Shown here: positions 23,010 to 33,631 of the stretch, in pieces
How positions within the stretch are numbered: position 1 is the stretch's first letter
Layout: each line of letters starts with the position of its first letter
The notes under the pieces: generated by a model
The model's database searches: none
The model's input: the letters and a program-made list of their open reading frames with translations, nothing else
Told to the model about the DNA's origin: nothing
NCBI GenBank assembly: GCA_026936325.1
Contig: JAPTHN010000012.1
Location: 35,660,537 to 35,724,536, forward strand
Length of the DNA stretch: 64,000 bases
DNA from: Platynereis dumerilii
Lineage: Eukaryota; Annelida; Polychaeta; Phyllodocida; Nereididae
Direction: 5' to 3'
Made by a program: the position numbers and the translations under genes

Positions 23010-23455
23010 AATATGTAATCTGCCAAAGCAGGAGAGAGCGGTAAGCAATTCTCAATATAGGCTATCAACGCTGTTGAAAACTTGAAATCACACATTTGCA
23101 GCATGGTTGGTGGCGGCGCCACTATTGTCACGCACCCTCCGTGGGTGGTTTTCATGGCGTAAAATTTGCTGTTTGGGATAGTTTCGGCAAAAAAAAATGT
23201 TTTAAGAAGCGTAAGGTAAATAGTTAAATTTATACACATTTGTTGAAATGGTTTAGGTATAAATGGTTCATTATGAACTTTTTCTATCATGCAGTTATTT
23301 ACAACATGCTCGCTCAATTTTGCGATGTGTTCACACACCGTGGGACAAAGATGGCAATGACACGTTCTGGATGAGATGTCAATAAACCATGACTTTTCAA
23401 TACACACACGACTAGTGTAGGGAGGATCGGTTACAATTGCAATTTTTGTTCTCAC
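23010..23455 (-). other. replaced loop with a ~150-codon open frame
   Basis: In other units the inverted-repeat loop continues from CATGTATCCATTAATG into the GGGACAAGTCCCCCC block. Here it is replaced by about 450 bp of different DNA that rejoins at CAAATACAGTTTTTCTTCTT. The minus strand is open across it (from 23455, a GTG codon, into the unit to 22826), including the Cys/His cluster TCHCHLCPTVCEHIAK. I do not recognise a family, there is no ATG at the start, and the reading may be chance. It could be a captured exon or simply the older form of the loop. Confidence 0.25.
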
Positions 23456-23614
23456 TTACCACTCTACAAATACAGTTTTTCTTCTTACAAGGTCAGTTAT
23501 ATTGCAGGGATTGCTGTACTGCCACATCTATTGTCTCCAACATAGTGTAATTGTAGTCCTTTCAGTTGACCAACCCCAGAGGTCTATCACTCAAAGGCCC
23601 CATTTAAGCATGTA

Positions 23615-24245
23615 ACTCCCGGAACTCCTTGACGTCCTGCAACTCCCGCTATGTCCCACTAACTCCCGCTAACTCCTGCTAACTCCCGTAACTCCCGCTA
23701 ACTCCTGCTAACTCCCGTAGCTCCCACTAACTCCCGCTAACTCCTGCTAACTCCCGCTAACTCCCGTAACTCCCACTAACTCCTGCAACTCCCACTAACT
23801 CCCATAACTCCTGCCAACTCCCACTAACTCCCACTAACTCCCGCTAACTCCTGTAACTCCCACTAACTCCCGCCAACTCCTGCTAACTCCCGTAACTCCC
23901 ACTAACTCCCGCAACTCCCACCAACTCCCGCAACTCCCACCAACTCCCGCAACTCCCACCAACTCCCGCAAACTCCTGCTAACTCCCATAACTCCCACTA
24001 ACTCCCGCAACTCCCGCTAACACCTGCTAACTCCTGCTAACTCCCACCAACTCCCTCCACTCCCACTAAGTCCCGTAACTCCCACTAACTCCCGATAACT
24101 CCTGCTAATTCCCGTAACTCCCATAACTCCCCCTAACTCCTCCTAACTCCCACTAACTCCTGTAACTCCCACTAACACCTGTGACTCCCACTAACTCCCG
24201 TAACTCCCACTTACTCCCGCTAACTCCCGTAACTCCCATAACTCC
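23615..24245 (+). repeat. AACTCCCGCT minisatellite, left module
   Basis: About 60 imperfect units of 9-10 bp, such as TAACTCCCGC, TAACTCCTGC and AACTCCCACT. The array grows out of the inner end of the terminal inverted repeat, whose last bases are TAACTCCC, so the satellite is probably an expansion of the transposon tip. It stops abruptly at ACTCCAAAAAATAATTACCC with no right terminal repeat. No reading frame of interest. Confidence 0.9.
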
Positions 24246-25376
24246 AAAAAATAATTACCCTCGGCAATGTATACATCTTTCAATGATACGGATAACGGGC
24301 GTCCCACTTGTGTATTAGGAGTAATGCCGTAACTATGGGATGTATACTTTTTATTTTTTTGACATTATTGTATCTTTTATCCTAGTTGTGCCTTTTAGGG
24401 GTTTAATCCTCATGAGATTAATACTTTTCTCACAATTATTGAAAAATGTGAAAAAAATATTTATTTGTGCATTGGGTGTCAAGCCAAAACTAAGGCATGC
24501 ATATTTATAATTTTTGGGTAGGCCTAAATATGGTATCTTCTATCCCTGTTGAGCCTTTTAAGGGTCTAATCCCCATGACATTAATACTTTTCTCAGAATC
24601 ATTGAAAGACATGAAACATTGTTTTTTGTTTGTTTCTGGGACAGAACTAAAAAACAAAAACTACTGTACTTTTGACACTGAAATTTGCATATTGTAAGCA
24701 TTAAATACCCAAGATGTGTTTTTTGTGGGTCTAAGTGCTTTGAGAAAGTTGAACGGACAACAATTTAACAAAAATATGAAAAAATACTATTATTTTAAAC
24801 CTGTATGATTCAGTCAATTTTGGAGTTAAATCTATGAAATTTTCCAATTAGGTGTCTAACATATGCCTCTTTAACATTTCAACTCAGTTGGAATGTTGGT
24901 CCTATGAATATAAAAACCCAACAATTAGAAAAAATCCCAATTTTCCAACATTTCTGCGTGAAAAGCCAAAATGATAATGGCTAAATTATTTAACTTTAAA
25001 GCTTAGTTGTAGTTAGACACACTATGGATTAATATTCACAGCCATTGCATGAGTTATTGCAACATTTTCCATTGAAATTTGTGATTTAAAATGCAAAAAA
25101 TTGTTAAAATGTCTATTTACTCTCCATTTCATTCTGAAATTTTCTTTTGTCGAAATAAACCTCACATGTTTCATCATCATCATGCTAATTTTGAACACTA
25201 TGAAAATTTTTATTCACAGCAGAAGTCAATATTAACAAAATTAGATAAATATTGAGGATTTTCAGATAATCATATATCAGTCAATATTTGGCCCTGGTCA
25301 ATAAAATTTGCCACAATAATGACTGAATTTAAATTTGTGTACCACTCCTCATCAAATATTATCAATAGGAAATATT

Positions 25377-25456
<80 letters not shown>

Positions 25457-26498
25457 GACTTTCAAAGCACTAACTAAGTATATACAAAAACATGCATTTG
25501 TTTGTTAATATTTTAAAATGTTGACACTAAATCTTTAACTCCCAATTATAACTTTATGGCTAATATCTAAACTCAGTGATTTAAATTTTAGAAGATTAAG
25601 TAATGTCAGCCCCTTTTATTTAGTTATTTGCACGTGAATGAATCAGACAGATTGGCTTTTGTTGAATGGAGCACTGTTGAAGTCTTGATTATGTAATGTT
25701 ATGTCACTGGGTAATTGTCTTCCCTGCTAATCCTTTCAATGACTGAAGCCAAGATCACTGGGGTAAAACTACAGTGGATATCAGGCTTGGCTACTCCATG
25801 TCTCTGCATTGCGTAATTGTTACATAATCTTATGTCAGTCACAGTTGGTGGTTAAGTGGCTGGCTAATATGCAGAACATATCAAAAGCAGCAGTCATGAA
25901 ATTGTGGAGATATTTTAATGAAGAAAAATGCTTTCAATATATAATTTTCCAAAATCTCCTTTTATTAGTTAAAATCTACTTTATTCTGCAAATGTTCATG
26001 TTACCTTACTTTATTTTTCTTCCCTAAAATGGCCATACACTCAATACTGTAATGATTATCATGAGTTTTTAAAGTATATTTTTATTAAAATAAACATAAA
26101 ATGTATATCAGTTGTGAAAATCATGACAAAATGGAAATGGCCTTTTTAAAAATCTTATTATTGTTAGACAACTACATGGTATGACTGACTTATTGTCTCA
26201 ATCATATAGGCCAAAAGGAAATATTGATAGAGAAAAAAACTCAAATCATAAATATATTCAGATAAAAATAGTTTCCCATGGAGATTGGTGGCTGAAATAT
26301 CATAAGCTGTCAAGTCAATCTGAATTCCTAAATTGATAATGGCCTTATTTTTCACCTTAATTATTGTCTGTGCCCACGTATTAACTGTTCTCCAATTTTT
26401 TTGGGGGGGGGGGCGGCCTGTCTTACTCCCTCCCCAACCTCCCCCCCCCAACCTGCGGAATAGCCTGCTGAATAGCCGAGGGTATTTATTATCTTTTG
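24246..26498. other. AT-rich cargo, direct duplication, no gene
   Basis: A block with GTGCCTTTTAGGGGTTTAAT and CATGAGATTAATACTTTTCT (about 24370-24455) recurs in diverged form at about 24535-24615, a tandem duplication with a period near 165 bp. The rest is AT-rich with short frames only. G- and C-runs occur at about 26400-26450. Nothing resembles a gene family. Confidence 0.5.
25380..25452. repeat. (TA)n microsatellite, ~36 copies
   Basis: An uninterrupted TA dinucleotide run. Its purity implies recent length change. It can extrude as a cruciform, and its length may be misassembled. Confidence 0.98.
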
Positions 26499-27147
26499 TT
26501 ACTATCCTTCCAGAAAGTATGTGGAAAGTTAGTTTTTTTTCTTGCAATGTGGAAGTGTGACATCATATGCCAATTCCCATAGACTAGCATTGGAATCCAG
26601 GGGTTCCAGATGAGGTCACAGGTTGTTCAGCCAATCATGGCTCACTCTGCAAAGGATGTCATATCAAATCTGTGAGGTGGTACACTGGCATAGCAGTTCA
26701 TGTTATGTGTGTACCAGTAAAGTAAGACATTTACAAGCTGTGTAAGTCAATAAACAACTGTTGCTCATAAACTGCCTAATCTGAATGCTGCTTTCTGTTA
26801 GCTGTCAGTGGCACAGCTAGGATGTCTCAAGTAGGGATACACAGTTGTTTTTGCAGATTATTTGTTGGATGGATTCACTCTTCTAGGAAAGACAGGGAGG
26901 ATCGACTCTGTGACCATTTCTAGCTATGCCCCTGCTGGCTACATCACATTGTGTTTCATTTGTTATGCTTGGTAAGACTTTCATACTGTGTCACATACCA
27001 TATATGGCTATTCTCTATACTACATCATATACCAACACTGCATCACACTTCAAACCACAGCCAATCACGATGCCCCAGCAGTGTGAGGTCACATACCAAT
27101 TTTGCAAGATTTTTTCAATTTCTACATACTTTCTGGAAGGATAGTAA
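26499..27147. mobile_element. ~650-bp foldback with inverted ends
   Basis: TTACTATCCTTCCAGAAAGT at 26499 is exactly answered by its reverse complement ending at 27147 (ACTTTCTGGAAGGATAGTAA), and similarity continues inward through CTTGCAATG and TGACATCATATGCCAATT with gaps. The interior includes ACTGGCATAGCAGTTCATG and repeated CACATACCA/CATATACCA words. There is no coding frame. It looks like a non-autonomous DNA transposon; no target duplication could be confirmed because no empty site is present here. Confidence 0.6.
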
Positions 27148-27341
27148 ACAGGAACTAAAACAGAAAAAAAAAGGTTGCACTACTAACCTAAAAACACATA
27201 TTTTCAGAACGTAAAACAAGGTAACTTCATAAATAAGGGATGTAAAGTGCTACTCCCTCTCCCCCCCCTTGCTTAGCCGGTTTACACTTATTCCGGCAAA
27301 GTCTGAAATTATGTGGAATCCGAGCGACATGTCAGCATCAA

Positions 27342-27410
27342 TCCTCCGTGTTGTAGTGGTAAGGGCATTGAGCCAGCAACTGAGACCTCCTGGGTTCAAG
27401 ACATTTTCAA
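27342..27410 (+). mobile_element. tRNA-like SINE head or tRNA relic
   Basis: TGTTGTAGTGGTAAGG resembles a box A/D-loop region and TGGGTTCAAGAC (about 27391) a box B, at normal spacing. The sequence then runs on through a short body to an AT-rich end near 27510, as a SINE would. A complete acceptor stem is not apparent, so a working tRNA gene is unlikely. Confidence 0.4.
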
Positions 27411-27419
27411 GTTAAACTT

Positions 27420-28490
27420 TTTTTAAAGTCACCCAATCAAAGCCTTCTGAAGCACCTAGATGGATCCACAACACAGAAAAAAGCCTTAAAGCAACATTTT
27501 TAATATATATATATAAACAGTGGCAAAAGTGCAAGAACATGCATTCAACTGATATGCAAAATATTCCTAATTCTAATCACTGCTACATGCTACATTAGTA
27601 ACCTGCGAGCTAAACTGCATGCAGAAAGCACAAATCTAGCAGATGACAGTGGTTTTATAGGATTAAGTCCGGGAGAAAATAGACAGCTGTGCTCTGATTG
27701 GTTGACTTAATGCAGGTGAACGTTGAAGTACAGGCTGCAGGCCAGCAACTACTATGGAAACTGGTGAAAATGGAGTAGATTAGCATTACTATGGCAGTGA
27801 CATGGGCTAAGATTGCTCCGGTAACTGCTCACAGAGAAAAGCCTCAGATTTTTGGCGGGAAAAGCTGGAACACTGCATTGTTCGGGTGCCGGTGGCAGTT
27901 TAATGCCTTTCCGGATGCCTTGCCCGTCGAATAGCAAGGTTTTGTGATTCTAGGCCTCTGCATAGGCCTATGTGGCCCATTATGGGATTTGCATGCTAAA
28001 AGATAGGAAAACAGACCTTCCAGTCAGAATCAACCAGGAGGTATCCTGGTGAAATGTCTTGATATATTACTTAACAACACTACTAGAGCATCATATCCTG
28101 CAAAAATGATCGAAATCGCATCATTTCTCAAACCGCAAAGTGCCAAAAACCTCCATTTTTGCACTTTTTGAAAAAAATTCCCCTCTCACGGCAAATTAGG
28201 TCAGAGGCCCCGAAAGTGGCACTGAAAGATTTCCAGCGTTCCGGAACATGACCCTGCACTTCACAACAGTTACATTACACCAAACTGGCCCGATAACGGG
28301 TGGTGAAGTTTTGTCATCGCCTTGCGGTTGACGAGCTACCAGTGTTACTAAGGTTAATCTTACAAAACCAGTGATTATCCAATGGTTGCCTCCCCCCTTA
28401 AATGCTGATTTTTGCCAATGATAAACAGGTATTTGCTGAAATTCCAGTGGTCAACTAGCTGTATATAAAAATTTGAAAAGCAAGATTTAT
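27420..28490. other. no gene recognised
   Basis: Unremarkable mixed-composition DNA with no open frame of note. It ends where CCCCAACCC words begin near 28498, the edge of the Penelope-like region. Confidence 0.45.
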
Positions 28491-28542
28491 CTTAAACCCC
28501 AACCCCAACCCTATCCCTAACCCCGACCCTTTTAGGGCCAGA

Positions 28543-28877
28543 ATGATAGCTCACTTCAGTGCTATCCATAGAAAACACTCCACCAAAATAGAACAACACT
28601 TTTCAAGCCCAGATCACTCCCGGGCAGATCTCTGGATTTCGGTGTTAGAAACTTCCAAGCCAAGCAAACAACTGGATAAGCTTGAATTGGGATGGATAGA
28701 TAGACTCAATACAGTGAACAATGGCCTAAACATGCAAGACGGAAACCCAGTATGGGACATTTCTCCATTCATTCTTCAGTATCACCCGCTGGCTTCCAAA
28801 CTAGCCAAAATTGTCAATGAGTGGTGGAACCAATTCAAAATGGATAACCCATCCACAATAAAAAGACATCCCATTAA
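28543..28877 (+). pseudogene. Penelope-like GIY-YIG endonuclease, C-terminal part (copy 1)
   Basis: The frame gives RMIAHFSAIH, IEQHFSSPDH, WISVLE and LDKLELGWIDRLNT, the C-terminal half of the GIY-YIG nuclease, followed by FILQYHPLASKLAKIVNEWW, a tail shared with copy 3. The N-terminal half with the GIY and YIG strands is absent, the sequence starting directly after a CCCCAACCC tract. The tail is interrupted at 28878 by a MITE and resumes beyond it at 29150. This copy is more diverged than the other two, so probably older or of another subfamily. Confidence 0.75.
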
Positions 28878-29146
28878 GGGACCGTTCAGAATTTATGACT
28901 GGGGGGGGGTGGACTTTCTACGCACAAAGTCCCCGAAATGACGCGAATCTGTACGCATGGCCATGTATAACAGTATATAATATGTGTGCATTGCTTTGTA
29001 TGTCGAGGGGGGATACTAAAAATAAGCGTAAAACCTAAGGGTGAGGTACTAAAAATCTACGTGAAACTCAAGGGGGGGGTATCAATTTTTGAGGGAGGTT
29101 CCAGCAAAATTCCCATCCCCGCCAGTCATAAATTCTGAATGGTCCC
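28878..29146. mobile_element. 269-bp PIF/Harbinger-type MITE
   Basis: Terminal inverted repeats of about 25 bp start GGGACCGTTCAGAATTTATG on the left and match the complement of the right end, with one difference near the tip. TAA lies on both sides (28875-28877 and 29147-29149), the 3-bp TWA duplication of PIF/Harbinger elements. The host Penelope-like tail reads through when the MITE is skipped, by comparison with the copy at about 31125-31150. Internal G-runs and ACTAAAAAT words repeat. There is no coding frame. Confidence 0.8.
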
Positions 29147-29693
29147 TAATATCATTCAGGCCTTTGCCAAAAACAAGAGCCTTTCTCAAACTTAAGTCAG
29201 GTCAATGCTTGTCCAGCTCGAAGAATAAATTACCCTAAAAACTAGCCTTAACTTCATCAGGCCTTAAACCTAATCCTAAACCCTAAACCTAAAACTAACC
29301 CTAACCCTAAACGAGCCCTAACCCTAAATCAAAACTTTCAGATAAAGCTAAAAAGGCTATTCAGCCACATTTTCCATTTGCCTGTGCCAGTGCATGGTTA
29401 AGTTGGGATTTTAGGGGGATGGGCTGAGATAAGTTTCTTTTTTGAGGAACTTAACTCAATAAACCCTAACCCTAAACGAGCCCTAACCCTAACCCTAAAT
29501 CAAAACTTTCAGATAAAGCTAAATAGGCTATCCAGCCACATTTTCCATTTGCCTGTGCCAGTGCATGGTTAAGTTGGGATTTTAGGGAGATGGGCTGAGA
29601 TAAGTTTCTTTTTTGAGGAACTTAACTCAATAAACCCTAACCCCAACCCCAACCCTAACCCTAAACGAGCACTAACCCTAACCCTAAATCTAG

Positions 29694-30212
29694 GTGATAT
29701 TTGAGGAAAATCAAATCCCAAATCAAAGGACAGTATTTCCCTCCAGAGGAGTATACTGGCATGAACCCTTGAATAGAAATCACACTGTGAATATAAATTC
29801 AAAGCAGATTAGATTATTTGCCAATGGCAACTGCAATACCAAAACAGCCATCTATCTGCTGGGTTGCAGACAATGTCCTCAAAAATACTATGTGGGACAA
29901 ACAATTAACTTGAGAAATAGGTTTATCGCACACATGAGTTCAATTAGAAGAAAAAGTGAGAACAAAGTACATCAACACTTTGACTCTCCGAATCACACAT
30001 GTGAAGATTTAACTATAACAGTTTTGGAAATTCCTAAATCAGAAAAGCAAGAAATTTTAGATAAACTTGAAAGACAATGGATCACAAAACTTGACTCTTT
30101 TCAGTCAGGCCTGAATTCAGATGCAGGCAACCTGAAAAGGATTTTTGTACTTTTATTCTACAGTACAATCCTCTCTCAACTAAACTTACAAATATTGCTA
30201 AAAATTGGTTAG
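29694..30212 (+). pseudogene. Penelope-like GIY-YIG endonuclease (copy 2)
   Basis: This is the fullest nuclease copy. A linker of about 50 residues is followed by AIYLLGCRQC (about 52-61), the GIY-like strand; YYVGQT (65-70), the YIG-like strand; LRNRFIAHM (73-81) with the conserved Arg; and TVLE (109-112) with the metal-binding Glu. LDKLERQWITKLD follows. In Penelope-like elements this domain cuts DNA to prime reverse transcription. The frame opens at a GTG rather than at a real start because the upstream reverse transcriptase is missing. It follows a CCCTAA tract at once, so the copy is a 3' piece in a tandem row. It is damaged in its C-terminal tail. Confidence 0.8.
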
Positions 30213-30565
30213 AAGAATTCTGCCAGAATAAAAAAAAAAACAAAAAACACCCAGTTTCATTAATAACAGCAAATGCTAAAAACAAGAATTTGTCTCAAAC
30301 TTTGGTCAGGTCATTGCTCAAATAAGTCCCTACATGTATGGGGCCTGGAGGCCAACATGCCTCATTACATAACTACTTTTTGCCTACAAATATTTGTAGG
30401 CGGATCTAAATAGGCCATCCAGCCACATTTTCCATTTGCCTGTGCCAGTGCATGGTTAAGTTGGGATTTTAGGGGGATGGGCTGAGATAAGTTTCTTTTT
30501 TGAGAATCTTAACTCAATAAACCCTAACCCTAACCCCAACCCTAACCCTAACCCCAACCCTAAAT

Positions 30566-31203
30566 CTAGCTGATATTTGAGGAAAATCAAATCCCAAATC
30601 AAAGGACAGTATTTCCCTCCAGAGGAGTATAATGGCATGAACCCTTGAATAGAAATCACACTGTGAATATAAATTCAAAGCAGATTAGATTATTTGCCAA
30701 TGGCAACTGCAATACCAAAACAGCCATCTATCTGCTGGGTTGCAGACAATGTCTTCAAAAGTACTATGTGCGATAAACAATTAACTTGAGAAGTAGGTTT
30801 ATTGCACACATGAGTTAAATTAGAAGAAAAAGTGACAAAAAAGTACATCAACACTTTGACTCTCCGAATCACACATGTGCAGATTTAACTATAACAGTTT
30901 TTTGAAATTCCTAAATCAGGAAAGCAAGAAATTTTGGATAAACTTGAAAGACAATGGATCACAAAACTTGATACTTTTCAGTCAGGCCTGAATTCAGGTG
31001 CAGGCAACCCTGAAAAGGATTTTTGTACTTTTATTCTACAGTACAATCCTCTCTCAACTAAACTCACAAATATTGTTAAAGATTGGTTAGAAGAATTCTG
31101 CCAGAATAACTCTAGATACAAAAAACACCCAATTTCATTAATAACAGCAAATGCTAAAAACAAGAATTTGTCTCAAACTTTGGTCAGGTCATTGCTCAAA
31201 TAA
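30566..31203 (+). pseudogene. Penelope-like GIY-YIG endonuclease (copy 3)
   Basis: A near-duplicate of copy 2, offset by about 876 bp. The nuclease part to about 30930 is broken, then LERQWITKLDTFQSGLNSGA and the tail FILQYNPLSTKLTNIVKDWL are open to 31203. The tail is the best preserved of the three and ends NLSQTLVRSLLK. The high similarity to copy 2, including the leader and hexamer tract, indicates a recent tandem duplication or a tandem insertion. Confidence 0.8.
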
Positions 31204-31764
31204 GTCCCTACATTTATGGGGCCTGCAAGCCACCATACCTCATTATAAAACTTCTTTTTGCCTACAGATAGTTGAAGGCAGATCTAAATAGGACATCCAG
31301 CCACATTTTCCATTTGCCTGTACCAGTGCATGGTTAGGTTGGGATTTTAGGGGGATGGGCTGAGATAAGTTTCTTTTTTGAGGAACTTAACTCAATAAAC
31401 ACCAACCCTAACCCCTACCCTAACCCTAAACGAACCCTAACCCTAAACCCTAAATCAAAACTTTCAGATAAAGCTACCATAAGTAGACTTTTGTACTTTT
31501 GCTCCTTGATACAATTCACATAGAAACTCCTTGAAAATATTAAGTCATTACTTTCAGAACAGTCAAGGTCAAGTGGCAGATACTGGACTGTGACATGAGC
31601 AGTGCCAGTGCACTCTAGCGCGTGGGCCGTTAACCCTGAACCCTAACCCCAACCAAACCCAACCCTAACCCCAACCCTTTAAGGAACTTAACTCAATAAA
31701 CCCTAACCCCAACCCCAACCCTAAACCGTATTTTCCATTTGCCTGTGCCAGTGCATGGTCTGTC

Positions 31765-32004
31765 ACTGGAAGGTAATGACTTTACTTTTAATAATAAACA
31801 TTATCTTCAGATCAGTGGTACCGCTATGGGGAAATAGTGGGCTCCTCATTATGCGGATATATGCAAAGCATACTTTGAAACACAAAATTTAGCTAAATGT
31901 GACAAACAACCGCTTGTTTATCTTCGATATTTAGATGACATTTTCATGGTGTGGCCCCATCCGCGGGACACTTTTGATCAGTTTTTTGAGATTCTTAACA
32001 ATGG
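31765..32004 (+). pseudogene. Penelope-like reverse transcriptase fragment
   Basis: The frame encodes HYLQISGTAMG, APHYADICKAYFE, then LVYLRYLDDIFMVW with the paired catalytic aspartates. GTAMG with APxYA and RYxDDIF are characteristic of Penelope-like reverse transcriptases, not of the LINEs elsewhere in the window. It begins right after the last leader (TGCCAGTGCATGGT) and ends where the Tc1 relic begins at 32005. It is only about 80 residues, an inactive remnant, probably of the same family as the nuclease copies. Confidence 0.75.
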
Positions 32005-33065
32005 CAGTATTTCAAAAGTCTTCAAACTGATTTCTGTCCATTCTGCGTCATAGAATTTCACTACCTCCACCTTCATTGTTGGTCTCCGATAGGGCATGGT
32101 CAGTCTTGGTTTAACCCATAATTAGTCCTTAATATTCCAGTTTGGAGGGTGTCAAATCACTGCAGGACCTTTTCCCAATTGTCCAGAAAATATGTTTGAA
32201 CAGGATTGGTGGGCTAGGATTGGTGGATGGCTTTGGATTGTTGTCCTGTTGCAGTGACTTGTTTAGTCACGTTCCTTACTTTCATAATGAATCATGTCAG
32301 TTCTCTTCAAAAATTTTCTGAAAACCAGCGGCATTGGAGTGTTCATAAGTCTTGACCAATTTTCCAGTGTTGTTTGCACTCAAATAGCCACAATGTATGA
32401 AAAGTGCAACACCCTGGGTTCACCCTGTGAATGGTGTTATTTTTCTTGCATACCTTCAAACAGAGTGGGGGCGATTATGAGACAAATTTTGCAGCAATAT
32501 ACCAGAAGCAGTTTAGTGAGTCTCAAGTCAACTGCCAAAATGTTTTGGGTGGATGAGACCGAGCTCAGGTATTATATCATTAAATTTCTTTGCATTGTGT
32601 TTGGAAGGAGATTAATCAGATTTACAAAGAAAAGAAGACCATTTCTAAATTGAACCAGGGTGATCCACTGTCAAAGCTTTGCAGCTGTTTCAGTTCGAAT
32701 GGCACCAAAGACATTGTCAGGACTGAAGAAATGTATAATGTCACTGATTCTCAGAAAATTTTAGAAGAAAACTTGCACGAAACAGTGTTAGGGTGAAGAA
32801 TGCGATAAAAATAGATGCTTCAGCAGGACAACAATCCAAAACCATCCACCAATCCTGTTCAAAAATATTTTCAGGACAATTGGGAAAAGTTCCTGGACTG
32901 GTTTAACACCCAACAGACTAGATATTATGGACAAATTATGAGTTAATCTGAGACAGACCATGCCCTATTGGAGACCAACAATGAAGGAGGAGTTACAGAA
33001 AATCTGTGATGCAAAATGGGCTGAAATTATACTGTTGATGTAGTCTGAAGACTTTTGAAATACTG
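32005..33065. repeat. ~250-bp inverted repeat within the Tc1 relic
   Basis: The left arm 32005-32255 is the reverse complement of the right arm 32816-33065. CAGTATTTCAAAAGTCTTCA on the left matches TGAAGACTTTTGAAATACTG on the right, and GGATTGTTGTCCTG matches CAGGACAACAATCC, with about 80% similarity over the arms by eye. Both arms are the 3' half of the same transposase, so this is two copies in opposite orientation. Confidence 0.8.
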
Positions 33066-33337
33066 AAGTAAAATCCTGCAATCAGTTAGTGATCCTAAGG
33101 GGGAAATATGTAATATTACAGGAGGGTATGTAAACTTTTGAAAATGCCATAAAATGCAATTAATTAATAATATCAAGGAATTTCATTGATATTGAGGTGT
33201 CAATGATTCAGAAGTGTTCGGCCACATGCAGTGCATTGTAATTCATATAAGATTTGCCTATTGTTGTAGAATAGTTCTGGAAATAGAAAAATCGGCCATT
33301 TTGCATTGGAGTATTTAAACTTTTGGGCAGAACTGTA
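32005..33337 (+). mobile_element. degenerate Tc1/mariner element with inverted extra copy
   Basis: On the plus strand, fragments of a Tc1 transposase appear in order: FWVDETEL (near 32541, the DDE region), CFSSNGTKDIVR and KILEENL (32690-32780), LQQDNNPKPST (near 32818, the QQDN motif), and RPTMKEELQKICDAKWAEI (near 32970-33030). Frameshifts separate them. The right end carries two related direct repeats, TATGTAAACTTTTG near 33127 and ATTTAAACTTTTGGGCAG near 33312, the latter closing in AACTGTA at 33337, like Tc1 IR/DR ends. The left part (32005-32255) is an inverted copy of the transposase 3' region, so the normal left end is absent. Confidence 0.75.
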
Positions 33338-33631
33338 GTCGGCAGCCCAAAAACTCATGCTTATCAAAACTGCTGTGAATATCACTTTGTCATTCTCGGG
33401 TGTGGAATATGATGTCAAGAAGTGTGATTAACATATCACAAATTGACTGATCTATCTGTTAGGTAATATGTATACAGGTATAACTACTGTGCGACTTTTA
33501 GATTGTGAGCAATAAGGCCAAACATCAGTTCATTTCCACGGTTGTCAACTGGACATAAGTGTCTGTTCCTCCTTGATTTTCACATCATTTGAGGTAGGAT
33601 GAGTTCGTGCTTCCACCAGTCGACTTTAGTA
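33338..33631. other. no gene recognised
   Basis: About 290 bp of unassigned DNA between the Tc1 right end and the right minisatellite element. It is not array-unit sequence, so it belongs to the cargo of the composite element. Confidence 0.5.

Larger units (their letters stand above)
15447..23567 (+). repeat. array unit 3, enlarged
   Basis: Landmarks are in standard order, but the unit is 8.1 kb because of a foldback (16126-16546), an 838-bp insertion (17502-18339), extra DNA at about 19740-20080, a LINE fragment (about 20116-21727), a pogo-like MITE (22576-22707) and a replaced inverted-repeat loop (23010-23460). The stretch at about 20010-20045 resembles the GGATTGATGATTTGGGC block of the unit, so some of the extra DNA is rearranged unit sequence. 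Confidence 0.8.
28498..31726 (+). repeat. interstitial telomere-like (CCCTAA)n tracts
   Basis: Tracts of CCCTAA mixed with CCCCAA and CTAAACGAGC lie at about 28498-28530, 29266-29330, 29463-29500, 29632-29690, 30520-30566, 31398-31455, 31632-31680 and 31698-31726. Each is 30-65 bp. CCCTAA is the C-strand of the common animal telomere repeat TTAGGG. They sit at a fixed place in each Penelope-like unit, so they are part of the repeated element and not a single chromosome end. Confidence 0.9.
28498..32004 (+). mobile_element. Penelope-like element cluster with telomere-like tracts
   Basis: At least three partial copies of a Penelope-like retroelement lie head to tail: 28543-29205 (interrupted by a MITE), 29685-30560 and 30561 to about 31450. 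A reverse transcriptase fragment follows at 31765-32004. Two adjacent copies repeat with a period of about 876 bp. Each copy is preceded by a leader of about 130 bp containing CATTTGCCTGTGCCAGTGCA (seen at about 29370, 29542, 30428, 31309 and 31736) followed by a tract of CCCTAA or CCCCAA hexamers. Tandem partial copies are normal for Penelope-like elements. The copies carry several breaks and look inactive. Confidence 0.8.

Noticed and set aside
23615-24245. CRISPR-like direct repeats
   Set aside because: Units of 9-10 bp are contiguous with no unique spacers and no cas genes; the genome is animal. It is a minisatellite.
29685-31450. LTRs of a retrovirus-like element
   Set aside because: The 876-bp tandem copies contain GIY-YIG coding sequence and lack LTR-type ends, primer site and gag/integrase; tandem copies are usual for Penelope-like elements.
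29266-31726. A true chromosome end
   Set aside because: Hexamer tracts are short, mixed with CCCCAA variants, repeat inside an element and are followed by tens of kilobases of other DNA.
32294-32653. A 119-codon independent gene
   Set aside because: It contains FWVDETEL and lies in line with later Tc1 transposase motifs, so it is part of the degenerate transposase.
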